Assembly (NCBI GenBank): GCA_964560875.1 | Contig: CAZLMW010000147.1 | Span: 1-18,770 of the forward strand | Length of the DNA: 18,770 bases | DNA from: CAZLMW01 sp964560875 | GTDB taxonomy: Bacteria > Myxococcota_A > UBA9042 | Direction: 5' to 3' | Shown: positions 14,625 to 18,770 of the stretch, one piece after another | Layout of the letters: the number at the start of each line of letters is the position of its first letter | Numbering within the stretch: the first letter of the stretch is position 1 | Made by a program: the position numbers and the translations under genes | The notes under the pieces: model-generated | The model's database searches: none | Told to the model about the DNA's origin: nothing | Seen by the model: the letters and a program-made list of their open reading frames with translations, nothing else

Positions 14625-15296
14625 ATGGCTGACCGTTTCGTCCGATGGATTGCAGCGGCGATAGCGCTGCTGGCTGTTAGCGCTTTTGCCGGGACCGCGC
14701 TCGGTCAAGAGGTCAAGACGTCGCTGACGGTGCTTGGCTTTGACAAAGATTACGAGAACATGCTCGTGAAGATCGACGACAACAACGTCGGTCTCGCGCT
14801 CCGTCTCTATTCGATGGAGACCGGCAAACCGGCCAAGAGGTCGCGGCTGATCGAGTACATGCGCGGCCAGGAAGTGCAGACGATCAAGCGCGCCAAGCGC
14901 AAGTACAAGATCAAGGACCCCGGCCACGAGTCGATGAAGGACAAGAAGGAGAAGCTCGCGTTCTTCAGCGTCGAAAAGGGCGATAACTGCGTCATCGCCG
15001 TCACCGACTACAAGAAGCTCGGCAAAATCGCGGATGTGAAGCTCAAGGTCGACAAGGAATCCAAGGAAAAGCCGCCGCCCAAGGCCAAGGGGATCCTCAA
15101 GTCCGTGCACTGGTCATCGGACTGGAAGTACATGGTCCTGATCGTCAACCAGAAGCTCAAGGGATCGTTCATCAGCGAACGCGACGAGCTGTACCCGATG
15201 CGTTTTCGCAAGCGGAAGATCCGCTGGGTCGAGCCCGAAGAGAAGAAGGAAGAGAAGGAAGAGGAAGAGGACGAGCCGTGGTACAAATTCTGGTAG
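14625..15296 (+). CDS. Secreted protein of unknown function with charged C-terminal tail (223 aa)
   Basis: A clear Sec signal (MADRFVRWIAAAIALLAVSA, cleavage near ALG-Q28) sends the protein to the periplasm. The mature part is Lys-rich and beta-like (for example VKTSLTVLGFDKDYENMLVKI) and has one cysteine. It ends in an acidic/basic tail (EEKKEEKEEEEDEPW) closing with aromatic residues YKFW. No family was recognised. The ATG at 14625 is chosen because GGAGG lies 8 nt upstream and the signal peptide starts there; an in-frame extension back into the previous gene is rejected. It begins 38 bp after the zinc-ribbon/GYF gene, so the two are probably co-transcribed. The periplasmic tail of that neighbour makes a functional link plausible but unproven. 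Confidence 0.82.
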   Translation: MADRFVRWIAAAIALLAVSAFAGTALGQEVKTSLTVLGFDKDYENMLVKIDDNNVGLALRLYSMETGKPAKRSRLIEYMRGQEVQTIKRAKRKYKIKDPGHESMKDKKEKLAFFSVEKGDNCVIAVTDYKKLGKIADVKLKVDKESKEKPPPKAKGILKSVHWSSDWKYMVLIVNQKLKGSFISERDELYPMRFRKRKIRWVEPEEKKEEKEEEEDEPWYKFW

Positions 15297-15340
15297 CGGC
15301 GCCGTAGCTCATTCGTGCGGCCCGCGCATCCCTGACCACC

Positions 15341-17137
15341 GTGACCAATCTCGACCTTCTCAAGCGCTATTGGGCGTATGCGCGCGACGATGCCCGGTGG
15401 CTGGTTGTCGGCTTCATCGCGATGCCGCTGATGGCCGCCGCGGGGTTGCTGCAGCCCTACCTCATCAAGGAGGCGATCGACGGGCCGATCCAGCACGCGA
15501 TGGACAAGACACCCGTGGGCGGGGGCTTCTATCCGCTGTGGGTCATCGCGAGCGTCTTTCTCGTCGCTGGAGTCGCCGAATACCTGCTCCGTGGCGCGCA
15601 GATGTATGCCCTGCAGCTGCTCGGCTACAAGTCGCTGCAACGGCTGCGGCGCGCCATCTATGAACACGTTCTGCGCCAGGGCCTCGGCTTCTTCGACAAG
15701 AGGGCGACCGGCTCGCTGCTGGCGCGGTCAACCAACGACGTGGAGTCGCTCGGCGAGGTGCTGACCCACGGCATCGTCGGCATCTTCGGCGACGTCATCA
15801 CCATCCTGAGCATCGTCGGCACGATGGTCGCGCTCGACGTGAAACTGACGGCCGTTTCGATGCTGGTCGCGCCGTTCATCGTGCTCATCGTCAATTTCTT
15901 CCGCGGCCGCCTGCGCCTTCACAGCGCCAACATCCGCAAGTCGATGGCCAGGGCGACCGGCTACCTCTCCGAGGCGATCGCGGGCCACGCCATCATCCAG
16001 CTGCACGGCCGCGAAAAGGCGTCGCTGCAGGAGTACAAGCGGCTCAACTACGAGTACCTGCGCAGCTATCACGCGGCCAACTGGTACGACGCATCGCTGT
16101 ACGCGATCATGGACGGGGTCTCGGCGCTCTGCATCGCGATTCTCATCTGGTACGGCAGCGGCAGACACCTCGAAGGCGCGGTCACACTCGGCCTGCTCGT
16201 TGCGTTCATCGGCTACATTCAGCGGCTTTTCGTCCCGGTGCGGGAGCTCTCGGGCAAGGTCGCAACGATCGAACGGGCGATGGCGGCCCTCGAACGCATC
16301 TTCGAGCTGCTGGATGTCGACCAGGCGCCCCGCTCGGGCAGCTACACACCGCAACGCGAGCAGATCCGCGGACAACTCACGATCGACGGGTTGAGCTTCA
16401 GCTACGGCGAAGACGGCCCCGAGGTGCTCACCGACATCAACCTGGACGTCAAGGCCGGCCAAATCGTCGCGCTCGTAGGGCCGACCGGCTCGGGCAAGTC
16501 GACGATCGGCAAGCTGGTCACCCGCATGTACGAGGCGCCGCCGGGCACCATCAAGCTCGACGGACATGATCTCAGCGACTGGCGGCTCGAGACCCTGCGC
16601 GACGCGGTTGGCGTGGTGCAGCAGGACGTTGTGCTGTTCGCAGGGACGGTGCGCGACAACGTGACGCTGGGACGCGGTGATATCGGCGAACGCGCGGTGT
16701 TGACGGCGGTCTTTGACGCGAGCCTGAAGGACCGCGTGCAGCGTCTGGGCGGCCTCGAAGCCGAGCTCTCCGAACGCGGGGCCAACCTGTCGACCGGCGA
16801 ACGCCAGTTGCTCTCGATCGCACGCGTGCTCGCCCGTGACCCGCCGCTTTGCATCCTCGACGAAGCGACCGCATCGATCGACAGCACCACGGAAGCGGAT
16901 GTGCAGCGCGCCATCGAGCGCATGTTCAAGGGCCGCACCGTGCTCGTCGTCGCGCACCGCTTGTCCACCATCCGCCACGCCGACCGCATCGTCGTGCTCG
17001 ACAAGGGCCGCATCGTCGAACAGGGCGATCACGAGGAGCTGATGAGCCACGACGGCCTGTACGCACACCTCGTGCGCACTTCGCTGGCCCGCAGTGACGA
17101 CATCGCAACGCTGGCACCTGCCGCCCAAGTCGGCTAA
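15341..17137 (+). CDS. ABC exporter, fused permease-ATPase, MdlB-like (598 aa)
   Basis: This is a half-transporter that would dimerise to export a lipid, peptide or drug-like substrate through the inner membrane. About six transmembrane helices are visible (roughly 20-40, 66-84, 141-165, 170-188, 250-272, 281-300). The ATPase domain follows: Walker A GPTGSGKST (380-388), Q-loop VVQQD (about 428), signature LSTGE (483-487) in place of LSGGQ, Walker B LCILDEA with E508, and switch histidine H539 (VVAHRLSTIRHAD). LSTGERQ and DEATASID resemble the MdlB/SmdB branch, many of which act as heterodimers; no partner half is in the window. GTG start without a visible Shine-Dalgarno, 44 bp after the previous stop. 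No later start keeps the first helix intact. Substrate cannot be deduced. Confidence 0.93.
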   Translation: MTNLDLLKRYWAYARDDARWLVVGFIAMPLMAAAGLLQPYLIKEAIDGPIQHAMDKTPVGGGFYPLWVIASVFLVAGVAEYLLRGAQMYALQLLGYKSLQRLRRAIYEHVLRQGLGFFDKRATGSLLARSTNDVESLGEVLTHGIVGIFGDVITILSIVGTMVALDVKLTAVSMLVAPFIVLIVNFFRGRLRLHSANIRKSMARATGYLSEAIAGHAIIQLHGREKASLQEYKRLNYEYLRSYHAANWYDASLYAIMDGVSALCIAILIWYGSGRHLEGAVTLGLLVAFIGYIQRLFVPVRELSGKVATIERAMAALERIFELLDVDQAPRSGSYTPQREQIRGQLTIDGLSFSYGEDGPEVLTDINLDVKAGQIVALVGPTGSGKSTIGKLVTRMYEAPPGTIKLDGHDLSDWRLETLRDAVGVVQQDVVLFAGTVRDNVTLGRGDIGERAVLTAVFDASLKDRVQRLGGLEAELSERGANLSTGERQLLSIARVLARDPPLCILDEATASIDSTTEADVQRAIERMFKGRTVLVVAHRLSTIRHADRIVVLDKGRIVEQGDHEELMSHDGLYAHLVRTSLARSDDIATLAPAAQVG

Positions 17138-17183
17138 ACGCGTCCCGCGCGCGGCTTTGCTGTGCACGCGCCCGGAGGACCCC

Positions 17184-18545
17184 ATGGCCACCTTGATCAC
17201 CGCCCGAACCCTCAAGGGCTTCCGCGACACGTTGCCCGCGGATATGGCGGCGCAATCGCAGATGTTGCGCACCATCGAGGACACGTTTGTACGTCACGGG
17301 TTCGCGCCGCTGGACACGCCGGTCCTCGAATACGGCGAGATCTTGACCGGCAAATACGGTGAAGAGGGCGACAAGCTGCTCTACACCTTTGACGACCGGG
17401 GCGGACGCCGCGTGGCGATGCGCTACGACCTCACGGTGCCTCTCGCGCGGGTAGTTGCCCAACATGGCGGCAAGCTGGGGACGCCCTTGCGGCGCTACCA
17501 GGTCGGCAAGGTCTGGCGGGCCGACAAGCCGCAGCGGGGCCGGTTTCGCGAGTTCATGCAGTGCGACGCTGACATCTGCGGCAGCAACACGGCGATGGCC
17601 GATGCCGAGGTGATGGTGTGCGGGCTCGGTGTGCTCAAGGCGCTCGGTGTCGATGACTTCCGGCTGCACGTCAACCATCGGCACCTGCTGTTTGGGATGA
17701 TGGGCGCGTTCGGGCTCGATGACGCGGACCCGGCGAAGGCCGAAGCGATGACGACCGCGGCGATTCGCGCGATCGACAAGCTCGACAAGGTGGGAGCGGA
17801 CAAGGTCCGGGCGGAAATCGCGGCGTTTGAGGATGCCCCACAAGGCGCGGCGGACATCGTCGACTTCATCCTGGCCGCGCAACACGCCGCAGACCCGTTA
17901 GCCGCGGTCGAATCCCGAATCGCGGCGACGGCAACGCCCGAACAACTGGCGGGCATCGCCCGAACGCGCGAGGTCCTGACCTTGGTTGCGGCGGCCGGTC
18001 TTGGAGAGCACGTCGTCTACGACCCCGCAATCGCGCGCGGCTTGGATTACTACACCGGCGTGATCTACGAGACCCGGTTGACCCACCCCAAGGTTGCGAC
18101 CATGGGCGCGGTGATGAGCGGCGGCCGCTACGACGAGCTGATCGGCATGTTCAGCAAGCAGTCGGTCCCCGCCGTGGGCATCAGCCTCGGACTGAGCCGC
18201 TTGTTGGCCGCCCTGCAAGAGCTCGGCCTGATCGACGCGACCGGTGGGCAAGCCGATGTGTTCGTCACGGTATTCAGTCCCGACACCGCTGGAACGTCCC
18301 TGGCCGTGGCCCAAGAACTGCGCGCTGCCGGTGTCTCTGTCGAGGTGTCGATGAAGGTCGGCAAGCTCGGCAAGCAGTTCGCCCAGGCGGACCGCCGAGG
18401 CTGCAAAATCGCGGTCGTAATCGGGCCGGACGAAGCCGCCCAGGGTCTTGTAAAGACGAAGGTTTTGGCAACAGGGGCACAAACGACCTCCAGCCGCGAC
18501 AAATTCGCCGCAGAAGTCTGGCAATCGCTCGCGGGAAATCTGTAG
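17184..18545 (+). CDS. hisS: Histidyl-tRNA synthetase
   Basis: A class II aminoacyl-tRNA synthetase that charges tRNA-His with histidine in the cytosol. Visible family motifs are YDLTVPLARV (81-90), the motif 2 region RRYQVGKVWRADKPQRGR (103-120) followed by FREFMQCDAD, the histidine-A motif RGLDYYTG (285-292), and motif 3 (SGGRYDELIG, then VGISLGLSRLLA at 331-342). The C-terminal anticodon-binding domain covers about 357-450. At 453 aa the length suits a bacterial enzyme. The ATG at 17184 is chosen because GGAGG lies 5 nt upstream and MATLITARTLKGFRD is a typical HisS start; an upstream in-frame extension is rejected. It follows the ABC exporter by 46 bp and ends just before a strong terminator, so it is the last gene of the plus-strand group. 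Confidence 0.97.
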   Translation: MATLITARTLKGFRDTLPADMAAQSQMLRTIEDTFVRHGFAPLDTPVLEYGEILTGKYGEEGDKLLYTFDDRGGRRVAMRYDLTVPLARVVAQHGGKLGTPLRRYQVGKVWRADKPQRGRFREFMQCDADICGSNTAMADAEVMVCGLGVLKALGVDDFRLHVNHRHLLFGMMGAFGLDDADPAKAEAMTTAAIRAIDKLDKVGADKVRAEIAAFEDAPQGAADIVDFILAAQHAADPLAAVESRIAATATPEQLAGIARTREVLTLVAAAGLGEHVVYDPAIARGLDYYTGVIYETRLTHPKVATMGAVMSGGRYDELIGMFSKQSVPAVGISLGLSRLLAALQELGLIDATGGQADVFVTVFSPDTAGTSLAVAQELRAAGVSVEVSMKVGKLGKQFAQADRRGCKIAVVIGPDEAAQGLVKTKVLATGAQTTSSRDKFAAEVWQSLAGNL

Positions 18546-18570
18546 GCTGCGCGTCAGGAGAGGGGGTAAC

Positions 18571-18624
18571 GCTCCGGCCCTTCAAGCCACGGTGGCAGGG
18601 GAGGGCCGGGGCGTGTCTTTTTTT
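18571..18624 (+). terminator. Intrinsic terminator after hisS
   Basis: GCTCCGGCCCT (18571-18581) pairs with AGGGCCGGGGC (18602-18612) over 11 positions with one wobble. A small inner GCCA/TGGC hairpin sits in the loop. Seven T residues follow at 18618-18624. It begins 25 bp after the hisS stop and is a strong rho-independent terminator for the plus-strand cluster. The opposite strand lacks a matching T-tract, so it acts in one direction. Confidence 0.88.
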
Positions 18625-18715
18625 GCTACCGCAACAAAGCGCTTCGCTTGTGCCGTCTTGTTTCGGGAGGCCGTCGCAGGGGAAGGACCGGTCAGGAGAA
18701 GGCAGTCTGTCCCCG

Positions 18716-18770
18716 CTAGATGTGCGCGGCGAGCATGGCGATCCGCTCTTCCGCTCCCGCTCCCGCTCCC
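18716..18770 (-). CDS. Possible 3' end of a minus-strand gene (partial)
   Basis: Read on the minus strand, an open frame enters from the right edge and stops at TAG (18718-18716). It encodes a C-terminus GAGAGAEERIAMLAAHI. The Gly-Ala part is written by a CCGCTC hexamer repeat (18751-18770 on the plus strand). EERIAMLAAHI looks like an ordinary amphipathic protein end. Convergent placement against the hisS terminator is sensible. With only 17 codons visible it cannot be told from chance. Confidence 0.3.
   Translation of the reverse strand, partial: GAGAGAEERIAMLAAHI

Noticed and set aside
15728..17284. Minus-strand open frame of 518 codons across the ABC exporter
   Set aside because: It lies opposite a gene with full ABC motifs and runs into the hisS start region. 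The composition is Arg/Asp/Val-rich shadow sequence.
18690..18715. Terminator for the possible minus-strand gene at the right edge
   Set aside because: An imperfect GGGGA..TCCCC dyad can be drawn around 18680-18714, but no T-tract follows on the minus strand and the gene itself is uncertain.

Overview
The window is high-GC DNA from a Gram-negative bacterium, most likely a myxobacterium or relative (Myxococcota, former Deltaproteobacteria). This rests on gene content: giant lipoprotein metalloproteases with cysteine-rich modules, a zinc-ribbon/GYF/transmembrane protein of the AgmX/GltJ (gliding-motility) kind, an outer-membrane beta-barrel protein, and strong codon bias that leaves long spurious antisense ORFs. 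There are eight complete genes, plus a possible gene end at the right edge.

Left half, minus strand (11530 down to 278): a probable three-gene operon. It is read in the order outer-membrane beta-barrel protein (373 aa), giant lipoprotein metzincin 'B' (1824 aa), giant lipoprotein metzincin 'A' (1526 aa). A and B are diverged paralogues that share the same block order: lipobox, a conserved mature N-terminus, an SHFD/ENTTD block, a P-I-V-Y block, the HExxHxxGxxH zinc site, a Met-turn, and a VPY..CSDEY block. B carries a roughly 130-residue cysteine-rich insertion between the zinc helix and the Met-turn, and a DUF4397-like insertion nearer its N-terminus. B and A are separated by 12 bp, with the Shine-Dalgarno of A overlapping the stop of B. 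A textbook intrinsic terminator with a UUCG tetraloop lies at 197-235, beyond the end of A. Upstream of that terminator lie a two-copy direct repeat (21-78) and a palindrome (90-110) of unknown role.

Middle: a roughly 400 bp divergent intergenic region (11531-11936) contains a perfect 13-bp inverted repeat, a good candidate operator. It is followed on the plus strand by a 172-aa hypothetical protein (11937-12455).

Right half, plus strand (12697-18545): four closely spaced genes with gaps of 38, 44 and 46 bp. They are a zinc-ribbon/GYF/transmembrane protein with an AgmX-like tail, a secreted 223-aa protein with a charged tail, an MdlB-like ABC exporter, and histidyl-tRNA synthetase (hisS). 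A strong T7-tailed terminator follows at 18571-18624. At the right edge an open frame on the minus strand ends at 18716 and may be the tail of another gene.

Working model (inference): the left operon makes an envelope-anchored proteolytic or processing apparatus. Two very large lipoprotein metallopeptidases would sit at the outer membrane beside a dedicated barrel protein. The right cluster joins envelope genes (regulatory/trafficking transmembrane protein, periplasmic protein, exporter) to a housekeeping tRNA synthetase.
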